Part shown: positions 11,561 to 24,499 of the stretch, piece after piece
Layout of the letters: each line of letters opens with the position of its first letter
Position numbering within the stretch: the stretch's first letter is position 1
Assembly: GCF_037975245.1 (NCBI RefSeq)
Contig: NC_092576.1
Span: 22,755,611 to 22,819,610, forward strand
DNA: 64,000 nt
Reading direction: 5' to 3'
DNA from: Apostichopus japonicus
Lineage: Eukaryota > Echinodermata > Holothuroidea > Aspidochirotida > Stichopodidae
The notes under the pieces: generated by a model
Databases searched by the model: none
What the model saw: the letters and a program-made list of their open reading frames with translations, nothing else
Told to the model about the DNA's origin: nothing
Translations under genes and position numbers: made by a program

Positions 11561-13263
11561 GCCCACAACAAGCATCTGTTGTAGCCTGAATCTTCAATGC
11601 AGCAGCTTTAGTATGTACTGTATACTTTTTGAAGTCAGATTCTAACTCAAACATGAAAGGTCTTGTCAGTGTGTGATGTCATCAGATGATGTCAGAAGAA
11701 AACTATGAATTAATAACGATCCATCTAACAACTGCTGACAAATATGACAAAGTTTCAATTGCATTCTGCAGGAATTCTCTGCCTAACATCTGATTCATAC
11801 AGTAATTCCTTGCCGTCTTTCATTTCACAGCTTGTTTACAAAACGCAATTTAGCACACATACAAACACCATCAACAGTGCATAGATTCACTGTATGCAGT
11901 AAGGAATCACACGTAGTTTGATCATGTATTATATTTACATCAATTCTGTTGATTAAGTATATGGTCATACAGTACTGTATCAACATTGTAAGTATTAGGG
12001 CAGGGTCAAGGGAAATGTAACATTTGGGTTGTAATTGGAAATGTACAGAACTACTGTATGTAGTCAAATGTGGTATGGCTTGATAGAGTTACATTTTACC
12101 ACTGTTCTTGCAGAACAAAAATATAATAATACTTTAATAAAAAGTTATAGACATATATATAACACATGCCAATTTGCATTTGTGTTATGCCAAAAATTCT
12201 TGAATTCTGGGGACATTTTTAAAACCAAATTTTTCCTAGTACAAAGATGACTTAGTAAGATGACTTACACAAGCTAGTACTTAGTCATGGTCAATATTAT
12301 GCTGAATACAGACAAATGTCCCTCCCTTACCCGCTTGACCCTGCCCATTAGCTTCTAACAAAGCAATGCCAGTGATATTATGTGAAATGTAATTCAACTG
12401 AAAGGCTGATATGTGTGGGTGTGTCTGTGAGTGCCTACACCCACTCACAGTTCTGTAATAAACCCACTCAGAGGTAACAAATTCAAATGACTGAAACTGC
12501 CTCAATATTCTTTGTTTTACTAAAATGAAATTCAATGATTTCTTTCATACACAATGTCTGTTTACATTCTGAACAGTGAAGATAAAATATACCTACCCTA
12601 TTTAAAGAAGTGTCGTGCCTATTAAATAACTTAAGGCTTCCATAACTCATTCAACACAAAAGTAATTATTTTATTTTATTTCACCAACTGGTACTCTCAT
12701 CAAGTGGCTAAAGTAGGTGCTCTAAGAAGCAATCAATGTAGTTTCAATGTAGCCATTGTATGGTACCAATGATAATACAGACAAAGACATCTTCACTATA
12801 CCATAACTGGCACCATTATGTGATGCCTTGTTTTAGTTACAACTGTAACACATACTGTACTGTATCCATCTACAGTAAGAACAACAACCTCTTACTGTAC
12901 TTCATGGGCAAGTTGGGAATCTTACAAATAGTAATCCTAGAATGCAATAATTGTAGTGATGAAGAAAACAAATCACAGTTTGTAGTTCTACTTGCTGAAG
13001 AACTTCTTCTCTAAGTATCACTGCAGCAAAACAGTGACAGACACCAAAAATGAAAATGGCTTAATAGTGAATCCATAGCATGCGGTATTTCACATTTAAA
13101 ATATAAATAATGCAAAACAAGATTTTAAGTTTTGACCATTGCTGAATTAACATAATCAGCAAGATTGTTGTGCTCATGTGGTCCTGTTTAAAATTCTTCT
13201 GCTTGGCCTAATGACCTTTGTCCTTCAAAGGAAAAACAACAGGATTCTTCCACTTGTTAAGAT
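11561..13263. other. No gene seen
   Basis: AT-rich sequence with no supported exon. Short open frames on both strands lack domain or splice support. Confidence 0.5.
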
Positions 13264-13303
13264 CATGGAGCTGTAAACAGAGCTCTTTGTTTATAGCTCC
13301 ATG
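13264..13303. repeat. Short perfect-stem palindrome
   Basis: CATGGAGCT(G)TAAACA and TGTTTATAGCTCCATG face each other across a loop of about 8 bases. The arm sequence CATGGAGCTATAAAC also occurs as two direct copies at 19,892 and 19,960, so this is probably a collapsed foldback element of a small family. Confidence 0.7.
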
Positions 13304-13607
13304 TTAAGATGAATACATACCTAGCGTATGTTGAAGTTCATTAAAGCTTTACAGTTTGAGGTCTTTTTACAAGGATTTCAGACTTTCACCTCTATTGATC
13401 TTGGACCCTCACAGAAAAGGGTTCTTGTACTCACCAAGTTATAGTATATCAACATACAAAGTACAGTAACTACATCATCTACTGTAAAACAGTATTTCCA
13501 AAAAATTTATTCAACCTTTTACCACTGTTGAGCTCACATGAACTTTGCCTTGGAAGAGAGATCAAGTTTCTGATAAGGTGGACACACATTGGACAGGTGA
13601 ATGCCAT

Positions 13608-13955
13608 CCACCAAATCTACAAGTCACACTGGGCATCACCAAATCTACAAACTTGTCACACCGGGCATCACCGAATCTACAAGTCACACTGGGCATCACC
13701 AAATCTACAAGTCACACTGGGCATCACCAAATCTACAAGTCACACTGGGCATCACCAACTCTACAAGGCACACTGGGCATCACCAAATCTACAAGTCACA
13801 CTGGCCATCACCAAATCTACAAGTCACACTGGCCATCACCAAATCTACAAGTCACACTGAGCATCACCAAATCTACAAGTCACACTGAGCATCACCAAAT
13901 CTACAAGTCCCACTGAGCATCACCAAATCTACAAGTCACACTGAGCATCACCAAC
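13608..13955. repeat. 28-bp minisatellite
   Basis: About twelve units of CACCAAATCTACAAGTCACA plus CTGGGCAT. The unit has variants GGGCAT, GGCCAT and GAGCAT in blocks that show stepwise array expansion. The 28-bp period rotates the reading frame, so three overlapping open frames of up to 123 codons appear on the plus strand. None is a real gene. Confidence 0.95.
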
Positions 13956-15394
13956 ACATGCATAGCATTTTTTTGCTTTTGGCATTGAATCAAAAATGAA
14001 GAATAAAAGCTTCTACTATGTTAACATAAATTACTGCCACCTATTCTCTTAACAGACTGGACCTACAGTTTACAAAAGTCTCGTAGGAGGTCATCCACAT
14101 TCCCTCAAATTCATTAAAACAGGTACAACTTTGTGGGGAGAAGTAAAATATCACATTCTACATTAAACCTTTACTTTATATTGTAGTTTCTTTGTTTTAA
14201 TGGCCATTTCCTAATATTCCATCCTCTGTAGTTTAAATAGTTAGTATTGGGTTGTTTTCCCATTTCAATATTAAAATGTTCATGACCTATCCAATGGTAA
14301 AGGGACAATATCAAATACCATTGTAAACTGCTGAAAACATAAAACAATTGCACCTAAGCTGAGAAAATAGGGCCTACAAAGCCTATATATACTGTATAGA
14401 CATATTGATGCTGTTGTGGTCACAAAGAGCAGATCAATGGAAATGACTCTTTGTGTAGTGATGTGTTGTCATTACAGTAAGTCAATGTGTGTGTGTGTGG
14501 GGGATGCTTTTGATTAGAGAAACCCAATTAATGCCTGACACATTGTCATCACAAGAACTGTACTTACAGCATGCATGCTAACGAGTTTTCTTAGTTTTGC
14601 TGCAAGAACAGTAAATGCTACACTGAAAATTTAGCTGATGAACAGCAGACTACCTTCACATATGGATTTATTTGACCACAACATTGTTCAAAGATTCTTA
14701 AGTAATTGACTTTGATTTTATTTTGGGGGCTTTTTAAAATGTTACTTCTTTCTTTCATCAGCATTTAAGTATTTGTTCCAACTTATCCAATTAACAGTTA
14801 CCAAGAATAACTATACTTAATAAATTCTTTTCAATTTTTTAATATGAATTCCTTTCAACGCGGTACTCCACATTAATTTTGGGTTGCCGATTCTCTGACC
14901 GTGTATCACCTGCCTGGTGGCATTGGTGATTCCCTCCAATGATCTTACTCCCTGATTTCTTCGTTTCGGTCTTCCCTTCTCTTCTATTGAAAACAATCTA
15001 TTTCTGCAGGTGTGTGGAACCTCATGCAAATGACAATAAATGCAAACTGAAACAAACTACAAACACAATGTGCACACACACATATACAGTATACAACTTA
15101 TAACCTACACATCCATGCATGTCTGTTTGCTTTTAACAGTGGGTATGGGAGAGGCAGAACGGGAATTCAATGTTTCCAAAACTTAAAGCCATTTATAAGA
15201 GTAAGAATGTTTCTACACAATGCAAGTATGACATGAAGAGTCAGTCCAAGGATGCCAAGGATTTATAAAAGATGGAGACAAAGGGCTGTGGGAGATGGAA
15301 TCTATGGATTAAAGAATGAAATTTGTAGGAAATATCTATTTAATATAACATAACAACACTGAGAGTAAAGAAGAAGATTCAAGATATATATACT
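13956..15394. other. No gene seen
   Basis: AT-rich sequence with no exon support. A minus-strand frame around 14,817-15,029 with some basic residues lacks splice or domain support. Confidence 0.5.
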
Positions 15395-15805
15395 CAGTGG
15401 CGGAGCTAGGGGTATTGGTCAGTGGGAGGGGGGCAAGAATGGTCTGTAGGGGCGCTTTCGACACTATCTAAGCAAAGCACCACCACAGATTGGTGCGGAA
15501 CGTACAGAAATAGTTTGAGTAAAGATACTCCTTAGATCGTCAGAAATGACCCTTTCTGGGCCTTGCTAATTTGCAGATAAACGAAGAGTAATAGCTGACA
15601 AATTAAAGACCGCCGTTAGAGCATTTTGGCAGAAAATTACACTGGTACAAAATGTGACAAATTATGGTAGATGAGAGCGCAATAAAAACGTCAATAATCG
15701 TGAGTAAGTAAAAAGTGATAAAAAGCTTAAAAAGGGTGCCAGCAGCCCATTTGAGTCCGTCAGGGGGGGCAGCGGCCCACTGACTGTATGGACGCTCCGC
15801 CACTG
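15395..15805. mobile_element. hAT-like non-autonomous element, hairpin-core family (copy B, both termini)
   Basis: 411-bp element with matching terminal inverted repeats CAGTGGCGGAGC (15,395) and GCTCCGCCACTG (ending 15,805). Order inside: GGGGTATTGGTCAG, a G run, CGACACTATCTAAGC, a decayed hairpin core (AGCACCACCACAGATTGGTG), GATCGTCAGAAATGACCC, then a tail shared with copy A at 4320. CAGTGGCG-type termini suggest the hAT superfamily. The adjacent 8-mers (TATATACT and TATGTATA) are not a clear target duplication. No transposase frame is present. Confidence 0.8.
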
Positions 15806-16244
15806 TATGTATAATGTGTGCATGTGACCCAGGGGAACTTGCAAGGTCATGTCAGTTGGAGTTTGATAACCAGGCAAGAATGCATTGCATAGTGGTTCAG
15901 ATTACTCTCATTGTAGTCAGAAGATCTTAATTCTTCCTTCTCCCCATTCCATTCCCCTTATGTACAGTACCGCTTCTAAGTAAATTGGAAAAGATTGCGC
16001 GATTCAGCGCAAAACGCAGCTTAACTGTACTTAACACCGCTCCAAATAAAGGATTGCGACTTTCCCCGCACTCCAAATAAAGGAACGCAAATTCCCCTCG
16101 CTCGCTATTCACCACTGACACAATGGGAGTGAACCGATCGATACAACGCTATTCATAGCCCAGAGGTAGTGTAAACCTATCGCTTGTAACCAACACCCGT
16201 TATATACATCACAATTGTAAAGATCCAGAGTAGGCCTACGAAAA

Positions 16245-16727
16245 GTACGAATACGAAGTTTTCCAACTTTGACTGAAAGAAAGTTTTTACCAAGAATAGT
16301 TTCGTGTTGAAGGGCAAAACCTTTTTATACCTGTTTATTTTATTCCCTGATATGTTCTGGTAACCAGAAGTAATAAAAAGCAAGAAGGAAACTTTGTGTC
16401 TTATATCCTTTCGCCGTAACATTAACAGACCATTTTTTGTAGTAACATTAGGCCTCGCGTTTTGTGTTGAGTTTAGGCACATTAGGCCAGTGTACGAGTA
16501 CGAAGTTCACGACTTTGACTGAAAGTTTTAAACGAGAATAGTTTCGTGTTGAAGGGCAAAACCTTTTTCATACGTTTTTATTGTATTCCCCGATATGTTA
16601 TGGTTACCAGAAGTAAAAAAAAGCAAGAAGGAAACTTTGTGCCTTATCCTTTCGGGGTAACATATCATTTTTAGTAGTAACATTAGGCCTCGCGTTTTGT
16701 GTGAACTTTAGGCACATTAGGCCAGGA
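16245..16727. repeat. ~245-bp tandem duplication
   Basis: Two copies, 16,245-16,491 and 16,492-16,727, both running from GTACGARTACGAAGTT through TAGTTTCGTGTTGAAGGGCA and AGCAAGAAGGAAACTTTGTG to TTTAGGCACATTAGGCCAG. They differ by substitutions and small indels. Just upstream (about 16,029-16,092) CTCCAAATAAAGGA also occurs twice. No coding signal is seen. Confidence 0.85.
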
Positions 16728-17540
16728 AATGTTGCACTGATTTATACGATGATGCACATGTTGAAGAAACAAATTTAAGGATGTAATCCAAAAAAAGCAA
16801 ATTATTATAAACTAAGAATCATCATGCAACAGTGTTAAAGCTTAGAAATGCAAACTAAAAAGAAACAGTCAGTATTTTCTCTTAATCTTTTAAAAATTCT
16901 AAAAGAAAAGTTAGGCACACATTAGGCTAGGAAGCTTTGCACTCACAAAGCAAATAAATTAATAATATAAAAGAAAACAGTACAACAGTGTCACGCTTAG
17001 CAAAGCAAACTAAAAGCAACACACTGTCTATTAGACTAGGAAACATTGCACTTACAAAGGCAATAACATCGAAAAATACAAAAAGTAAAATACTGTACTG
17101 CCCCCATTTCTACATTCATAAGTAGTTCACTCACTTGCATGTAACTCTATATATGGCATATAGAATGTTTATCCCAGGTGACAGCATGCCATCTTTAACA
17201 CATATATACTGTATGACCAGATAATTCCTGCTCCTTGCATTGCCATTATATTGTAGTGTACTTCCAGTGTACACTTCCTTGCAGCTCTGCCATATTATCC
17301 CTTTATTCAATTAAAGCAAACAGCTTACAGCTTACAGTAGTATCTAATTATTTCCTAAAAAAGGACATTCCCATTGGTGGTAAAACCATGAATAACCCTC
17401 TCACAAATTATGCTGGCACATTTCCAATGATGACAGTAACAGCCATAGGCAGTGTTACAGTAGTACAATAAATGTGTTGTGTAAAAAAATGGTTTATGAA
17501 GTAATTCATCATGTACAATACAATGAGAGCCTTTCATTAG
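16728..17540. other. No gene seen
   Basis: AT-rich sequence with repeated ACATTAGGC words (probable degraded extra copies of the preceding duplication) and no exon. Confidence 0.5.
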
Positions 17541-18435
17541 TAGGCTGTGTGGCTACATGGGAGGGGGCGGGGGTATCAGCAGTATGTATGGGGGGGGTTA
17601 TCAGCAGTATACTGTGTGGCTTCATGGGGAGGGGGGTTACCAGTTGTTTACTGTGTGGCTGGATGCAGGGGTTATCAGCAGTATACCGTGTGGCTGGATG
17701 CAGGGATTATCAGCAGTATACTGTGTGGCTGGATGCAGGGGTTATCAGCAGTATACCGTGTGGCTGGATGCATTGCAGGGGTTATCAGCAGTATACTGTG
17801 TGGCTGGATGCAGGGGTTATCAGCAGTATACTGTACATATTGTGTGGCTGGATGCAGGGGTTATCAGCAGTATACTGTGTGGCTGGATGCAGGGGTTATC
17901 AGCAGTATACCGTGTGGCTGGATGCATTGCCGGGGTTATCAGCAGTATACTGTGTGGCTGGATGCAGGGGTTATCAGCAGTATACAGTACAGTGTGGCTG
18001 CATGGGGAAGGGGGTTATCAGCAGTATACTGTGTGGCTGAATGGGGGAAGGGAGGTTATCAGCAGTATACTGTGTGGCTGCATGGGGGAAGGAGTAGGGG
18101 GGTTATCAGCAGTATAAATGTGTGGCAACATGGGGGGTCATCAGTTGTATACTGTGTGGCTGCATGGGGGTGGGGCGTTATCAGCAGTATACTGTGTTGC
18201 TGCAGGCAGGGGTTATCAAGAGTATACTGTGTGGCTGCATGGGGGGGGGGGGTTATCAGTTGTATACTGTGTGGCTGCATGGGGGTGGGGGTTATCAGTT
18301 GTATACTGTGTGGCTGCATGGGGGGGTTATCAGTTGTATACTGTGTGGCTGCATTGGGGGGGTTATCAGTTGTATACTGTGTGGCTGCATGGGGGGGGGG
18401 TTATCAGCAGTATACTGTGTGGCTGCATGGCAAGG
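17541..18435. repeat. ~36-bp minisatellite, about 23 units in two subfamilies
   Basis: The unit is GGTTATCAGCAGTATACTGT plus GTGGCTGGATGCAGG or GTGGCTGCATGGGG with a variable G run. The left two-thirds carries the GGATGCAGG type, and the right third the GCATGGGGG type with G runs up to about 13. Every forward frame stays open for long distances and one reaches 324 codons. The protein is only repeats of the same dozen residues in shifting frames, so no gene is called. Confidence 0.95.
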
Positions 18436-18599
18436 TTTCATTTCACTTTATTGAACTTATTGAGTTTGGAGATCAGTACTGTACACCACAGTATCTGTAC
18501 AGTATCTATATGCTGATCTAGGTTATGTATGGAACTCTGCCAATGACAGTACATGGTCTACATAATAAAAGACAAATTATGACTGCTTATAAATGATAT

Positions 18600-19500
18600 C
18601 ACTGATACAGGTCTTATTTCTCTTTTTGGCTGTCCTGAAATGACCGTTGACCTCACCATCAGGCTTCTTGTACTAAATGTGATACATCAACATACTAAAT
18701 ATGACATCTGTCCTTGTTGAAATATTGTGTAACATGGTTTTCACAATTTGACCCCTGGTGAGCTCAAAGGACCATTGACCTCCACCCACTTCATTAGGCT
18801 TCTTGTACTCAATCTGGGACAATTACATACCAAATATGCGATATGTCCAAGCTTCCCTTGTGATATGCTGTAATACTGTAGTGTAGAGAGACAGGTAAGA
18901 GGGGAGTGAAGTAAATGTTTGGCGTTTGTTGACTTCAAATGAACTTTAACATCTGCCGAAACTTTCGGCCCGAAAGCTACAGTATGATAATGACCTGTTG
19001 ACCTCCTTAAATTTGATGGTATACATCTATAAACCAAATTTGAGGTCTGTCCAAGGTTCCCTTCTTTCAATATCATGTTTAAAAGGTTTTCACAATTTGA
19101 CCTCTGATGAACCCAAATGACCTGTTGACCTCCACCAAAAACAATAGGCTTATTGTACTTAATGTGGTAATTCTACACACTAAATATAAGGTCTGCCTAA
19201 GCTTCCATTCTTGAGATGCAGTATCGTGTATACAAGTTTTTCAATATGTGACACCAGATGACCCCGAAAGACATTTTTTTTCTCCACCAAAAATGATAGG
19301 CTTCTTGTTCTCAATGTGGTTCATATACATACATTAAATGTGAGGTCTGCCCAAGCTTCCCTTCTTGAGAAATTGTGTTAATAAGGTTTTCACAATTTGA
19401 CTTCAGATGAAACCAAATACCCTTTTGACCTCCACAGAAAGCAATTTTTTGTAAGCTACTTGTACTCAATGTGGTACCGATATCATATTTACAAGCTGGG
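18600..19500. repeat. ~150-bp tandem repeat array (diverged)
   Basis: Landmark TTTTCACAATTTGACC appears near 18,740, 19,089 and 19,389, with weaker equivalents in between, giving a period close to 150 bp. Other shared blocks are GACCTCCACCAAAA, ATAGGCTTCTTGTACTCAAT, GAGGTCTGYCCAAGCTTCCC and TTCTTGAGA. Similar phrases (TTTGACC-rich text, then AAGTGTCACAGACRSACAC) occur at 23,380-23,660 and 41,300-42,378, so all three belong to one loose dispersed family. It is non-coding. Confidence 0.8.
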
Positions 19501-19891
19501 CATCACAAACACGCACACACCAACATATGCACCATCATGAATGCAAAGGTTACGATTATTATCGAAACCAAAAACGGAACAAAAAATGAAAATTGAATTG
19601 GAAAGACAGGAAAAAACAAAGATAAAGCTTCTATCCATCATTTGTTCACTTTGGTTTCTCCTATTTATGGGTTCTTTTTGCAATATGAAAGTAAATTGCA
19701 ACAAGAGAAAGCTTTCTGCTAGATGACATTGTCAGCTACTGTACAATCAGCACATGCCACACACAAGTGCTTGAGTGTGGATAGCGAGGCCTAACATTAG
19801 GCTATGCAGCCCATATATGTGTGAATAAGTTAGGTGACCTTGTAGTATTGAAGTGACCTTGGTGGCCAACGTAATTAGTTGTGAGAAGTAC

Positions 19892-19979
19892 ACCATGGAG
19901 CTATAAACGAGTACACACTCAAATGCAGAGACGTAATTTAAAATAAATTGTTACATCCAACCATGGAGCTATAAACGAG
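19892..19979. repeat. Direct repeat ACCATGGAGCTATAAACGAG
   Basis: Two near-identical 19-20 bp copies at 19,892 and 19,960. They match the arm of the palindrome at 13,264-13,303, suggesting remnants of the same short foldback family. Confidence 0.65.
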
Positions 19980-20589
19980 ATGATGCAACGTGTTTGTCGT
20001 CTTTATGTCGTTCGTATTATTTTACTTCAATCTGACAGCAGAGGATATGGAGATTTGGATCTGAATATCTTTTCAAACACATTGAGCACAGTTCTTGTTC
20101 AAAGATTGAACCTTAAGACTTGAAAAGTACATTGCACAATCCACAATGCCATAATACCTGTACAGCCACGCAAGAGTAGTTTTCTTGCTGACAAGATCAC
20201 CAGGTGAATGTACTTTATTTTCTGAACACGAACTTGAACGTGAAATTTGTGAAGTATATACAGTACTTTCACTTACTTTTACTTTCAGTTTAGTTAACGT
20301 GGATAATATATAGAGAGTCATGAAGACAGAAGCATTTCTTGAATTTATCCTCCTTATTTTTAACCTTTACTACGAACAATCTAGACTCGAACCGCTGTTG
20401 GTAAAGCATCAAAAGTACTGTATGCATCTCAACCAAACCCTACATCTCTGAGATTTGTGTTGCTTTCAATGAAATTCGGGAGGGTATCAAAAACGTTTTT
20501 TTAGCCAGATTCGTTCTTTTCATAGAGCAAAAAAACGGTTTTAGATTTTCACGAAGCTGTGCAAGCTTACCATTGCCATGTTAGATTAA

Positions 20590-20944
20590 GGGGTTAATCA
20601 ACGGTCTAGCGTGTGTTACTCACAGGATTAATGCACGATCGGGGGATAGTGCAAGCGATGCACGAGGGCGGAGCCTGAGTGCATCCAGCGATAGCATTAA
20701 CACCCCGAGTGCATTAATCATGTGAGTAACGCACGCTAGACCGTTGATTAACCCCGTTCATTCATACACTACCATTTGTGTGGGGGAAAAATCATAAAAC
20801 AACACATTTTTGGTTACATATAACCAAAGATTTATTAAAGTGATGCCTCGTAATTTTACCGTGCGTTACTCACAGGATTAACCACGGTCAGCTGACCTGA
20901 ATGGACCAATAGGATTTAGGAATCTTTACTAAGTATGAATGAAT
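20590..20944 (+). mobile_element. Palindromic foldback MITE, copy 1
   Basis: An inverted repeat spans 20,590-20,755. The left arm starts GGGGTTAATCAACGGTCTAG, with CGTGTGTTACTCACAGGATT following. The right arm is its complement, ending CTAGACCGTTGATTAACCCC. The loop contains AGCGATGCACGAGGGCGGAG and a smaller internal palindrome (GATGCAC and GTGCATC). The element continues past the palindrome through ATTTTTGGTTACATATAACC to a third GTTACTCACAGGATTAA block, ending about 20,944. A full-length inverted copy lies at 54,415-54,768. No protein is encoded. Confidence 0.88.
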
Positions 20945-21960
20945 ATAACAATAAGCAGTTCAGTCTTTTCCTATCTTTCTTTTCTATGGCCAATTATTAA
21001 TACTTAAATCTATATTTTACATTGAATTTGTTACAATCTGATTAAAAAATATTTGACAACAGAAAACGCTTTAATTGCGAAGCCATTATATTTGACCATA
21101 TACACTGGGTCATTGGAGGATCATTTAGAGCATAGTTGTCGAGAGTAAGTATAACTTAAATTATGTAACCTCTTCATGCGTACTTGACATTAGGATATAT
21201 GTTACTTCAAGTCACCACACTCATATCGGCCCATTGAATGCTACCAGTGCCTGTGGGTTAGGTAGATTGGAGTGCACATGGTTTTGGAGATAGGTAAGAG
21301 AGGAGTGACATCAATTTAAGGATGAACTTCATAGGTCCTACCTACAGTACTGTACCATCCTGGATTGTAACAGCAGAATAAAAGTACAGGTACAGTATTA
21401 CAGTTTTGAGGAGAAAGGTAAGGAGAAGTCAACATGGAATCACCCTGCAAAGAACCCCTGCATACCTACAGTGATATTACTGTACTATCAATTCTCTATT
21501 TTTGAAATTTCCTTGTATGTTCTAATTCTACTTTAAGAATGCTTTCATTGAGTTGAACGATTTCATTTCCAGTTTTTTTTTCATTATTATCATCGTCATC
21601 TTTAATTATTATTATTTTTTTTATGATTAGTATCATCATTATGAATAAGTTAAGACTGTTTAATTAAAGTAACTTTAGGTCTTTAATGGAGTCTTACTAA
21701 AATTAGTTGAAATACATTCTAAACAGCATTTAATAGTAGGATGTACTACATTATATACAGTATACAGATTGCAATAGAACAAATGTTTTATGAAGATGAC
21801 GTAGGGTAGCATGAATTCTCTCTTAGAAAGACTTTCACTTTGACCACATAGATTCCCACCTAATTAACGTTAAATGAGTACTTTTTTCACTTCCTTCTTT
21901 CCATTTCAAAAGAAGCCTTTAATACAGTACATCGTGTGGTGTAATAACCCTACTGAAGAT
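20945..21960. other. No gene seen
   Basis: AT-rich sequence with ATT-repeat stretches (21,580-21,650) and no exon support. Confidence 0.5.
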
Positions 21961-22362
21961 CAAAGTTGTCTAACATTTTGCAGAGGAGGGCCACATGGAA
22001 TGATTATGATGAAAGAGAGGGCAGCATGAACCCTACAGTATATACTGTACACTTGATTTTTGCCCGAAGCCCAAGGCAACAAAATGTGAGCACTGCGCGC
22101 GGAGCGCACTGATTTATTTTCCTTCCTGATAAAACAGATAAAGTCCAGCCGCCCCCCCCCCTCCGTTGAGAGTGTCACACAAACTGACCTGTATGCAGTT
22201 TTTTGGACCCAGAAGGTTCAAATGATTGATTATATATGCTTCAAATTGTTATCAATAAATCTGCTCACTAAAATTTCACACCGTAGAGCATCTCTGGAGG
22301 GCCGGACGCAACCCTGCGGCGGGCCAGACTGTGGCCCGCGGGCCGTAGGTTGGACAACCCTG
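21961..22362. mobile_element. hAT-like non-autonomous element with GGCCCGCGGGCC terminus
   Basis: 402-bp element with termini CAAAGTTGTCTAAC on the left and GTTGGACAACCCTG on the right, inverted relatives of each other. Subterminal GTGGCCCGCGGGCCGTAGG and GCAGAGGAGGGCCACAT are hallmarks of a widespread hAT-derived short repeat style. Adjacent 8-mers (CTGAAGAT and CGCTAGAT) match at 5 of 8 positions. A poly-C run lies at about 22,150. A minus-strand frame at 21,960-22,178 is incidental. Confidence 0.7.
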
Positions 22363-23379
22363 CGCTAGATGTTATTCCATTCATACAGCTACTGTAGTCC
22401 AGCATTTATCATTTTTCAAGACGTCCACTGTGAATCGGAGACAATTTTAAAATAACGGCAACAAAATTTGTTGACATGTTTCAGGGTTTCCAAAAACAAG
22501 TCTATTGATATCAATTAATTTCCAATTTTCCATTGTGCATAATTTCACAATTTATCAATCCTACAACCAACATCCTGGACTAAGAATGTCAAAATGTATG
22601 GGGATTGTGACAATTTACTAACCAGAAATAATTCTACAACATCCGCAGAGTCAGCAGAGAGGGAAATCACATTAATTCATCTGCCTATTAACTGTTACAA
22701 TTAGGGAAACACCTACTGGGAAATAATCTAGACAATAATATGTCAAGAGCCACCACAATGGTTTGGGGCTAGAATAGAATTCAAGCCAGTGATCTGAGTA
22801 CTGAGCTACTGTACAAGTGAGCTGTTATTCAGCCTCAGTACAGTACAGTAGGAGATCTGTAGATGTATAAAGTATGAACTGTAGTTATATGTACTATACT
22901 CTATACATAATCTATACAGCAGCCTGTAGTAGAGTGCTTATCAGAAGCCACCATAACTTTCATTCAATCATGGATCATTTTCTGTTCATTGGATACAACC
23001 CAGAATCAAACAAAAGAGATTTCAAGAGAAATTCACAATTTATGGAATTATAGATACACGTTAATCAACGATTGGAAAACTGACAGTGAAATTATTAAAA
23101 CTTTGCATTTTTCTCATGATTAGTTCGGTGATGTAAACACAAAAAAGAAGAGCCACTGACTGACATGGAAGTAGCTACAATGAATGGGCCAATGGTTGAA
23201 CAACTTGGATCTCATGATGACTGGATTATATATATAAAAAAAAAAACATTCAGGGTAGATTTGAATGGTCGTCCGGTTGTTTAAGACTAGCAAATTTCTA
23301 TCTAGGCCTACTGTACATACACCAGAGCTCTGTTAACCAAGAACTGTATACATAGTTTGGTTACAATCCGACTTAAGGT
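22363..23379. other. No gene seen
   Basis: AT-rich sequence with several TACAGTA words and no supported exon or repeat boundary. Confidence 0.5.
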
Positions 23380-23660
23380 TGCAGAGTTTTCGCAATGTCA
23401 AACTTTATACCTTTGACCCGATAATCTCATCAATATTCATAAGGTCCGCGCCAAAAAAGGTTCGGGCAAACCTTCTCACTATAATGCATATATACAGTAC
23501 ACAACGGGTATGACAAATATCCATCACTCCATTGTTGAGCATCGCGGACCCAGGCGAGTGTCACAGACGGACACACACACACATACACACACACACACAC
23601 ATACGCCAACCTGACTGCACAGATTCATTTGCTTCCAGCAGAGAACCACAAATCGCATGA
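23380..23660. repeat. Dispersed GTGTCACAGACRSACAC family with CA microsatellite
   Basis: TTTGACCCGATAATCTCA, then GCGAGTGTCACAGACGGACA, a CA run (about 23,571-23,605), CGCCAACCTGACTGCACAG and CAGCAGAGAACC. The same ordered phrases close the repeat at 42,300-42,378 and, more weakly, the array at 18.6-19.5 kb. Confidence 0.65.
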
Positions 23661-24058
23661 ATGCATTACACTGCATTTAAGCTGAATTACACTACTGTAC
23701 ATGTATGTATCTACCGTCAGACAAAACGACAATTAAAAGGTAGGCTGTAGTTTGTGTGGCTTGCAATTTTGTGTCACAATCTGAAAAAGAATCTAGGTTA
23801 CAACAATTCTAAACATCAAATGTAACCTAATCTCCCTGTTTAACTTTTGTAGGACGCCTTAGTTTGACTATTTGAAATCCCAATTGATGTCAGTAATTCA
23901 CTAAGTGGGTTTATACTGTAAATGAACACAAGTTTGTAGGCTGAAGTGTAAAATACTTTCATCTCTTATGGGAGGAGTTAATACTATATGCCTGGTAGCA
24001 TTGTAATACTGTATGCCTTGATTACAGTTTGACAAACCCTCAAGTACTGTAGATATGT

Positions 24059-24355
24059 ACTATGAATATGCAGAAGGAATTTGCTGATGGATGATTATCA
24101 TACAATTTTGCGAATTTTGCGAAAATTTTTCTAACTCCGAAAAACACAGTGAGACACTTTGTGGGTAGAAAAATGAAGGAGGGCCATTAGGGCCAGTGAG
24201 GGTGTACAGTGTTAAAAGATTACCAGGGCATTCTAGACACGGTAGAATGTGGTGCATAGGTTGTGGGGAGACAGGTAAGTGGGGAACGAAGTAAATATGT
24301 ATCTATATACTATGAATATGCAGAAGGAATTTGCTGATGGATGATTATCATACAA
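24059..24355. repeat. 47-bp direct repeats exactly 250 bp apart
   Basis: ACTATGAATATGCAGAAGGA through GATTATCATACAA occurs at 24,059-24,105 and identically at 24,309-24,355. The intervening sequence carries a GAGACAGGTAAGTGGGGA phrase that recurs near 18,890 and 21,290. It is either a local duplication with a filled gap or a very short LTR-like arrangement. Nothing inside codes. Confidence 0.75.
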
Positions 24356-24499
24356 TAAACATATAGCAACAGAATGCATTGAATTATCATGTACAGAACA
24401 CAGAATGCTTTGCTTATTGTCTTAAACTGGTTAAAATGCATTGAACAGGTACTGCATACAGTATACTCTATATGATGCCTCTCCAGGTCCAATGTAGAT

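Noticed and set aside
13528-13916. Overlapping 95-123 codon plus frames
   Set aside because: They are a product of the 28-bp tandem repeat, whose period rotates the frame.
13608-18435. CRISPR-like arrays
   Set aside because: Units are contiguous minisatellites without unique spacers, in a eukaryotic intron setting.
17547-18521. 324-codon plus-strand open frame
   Set aside because: It is a 36-bp minisatellite read through. All three frames are open and the peptide is a shifting repeat with no domain.
24059-24355. Miniature LTR element
   Set aside because: 47-bp repeats with no TG..CA ends, primer-binding site or coding sequence. A simple duplication is more likely.
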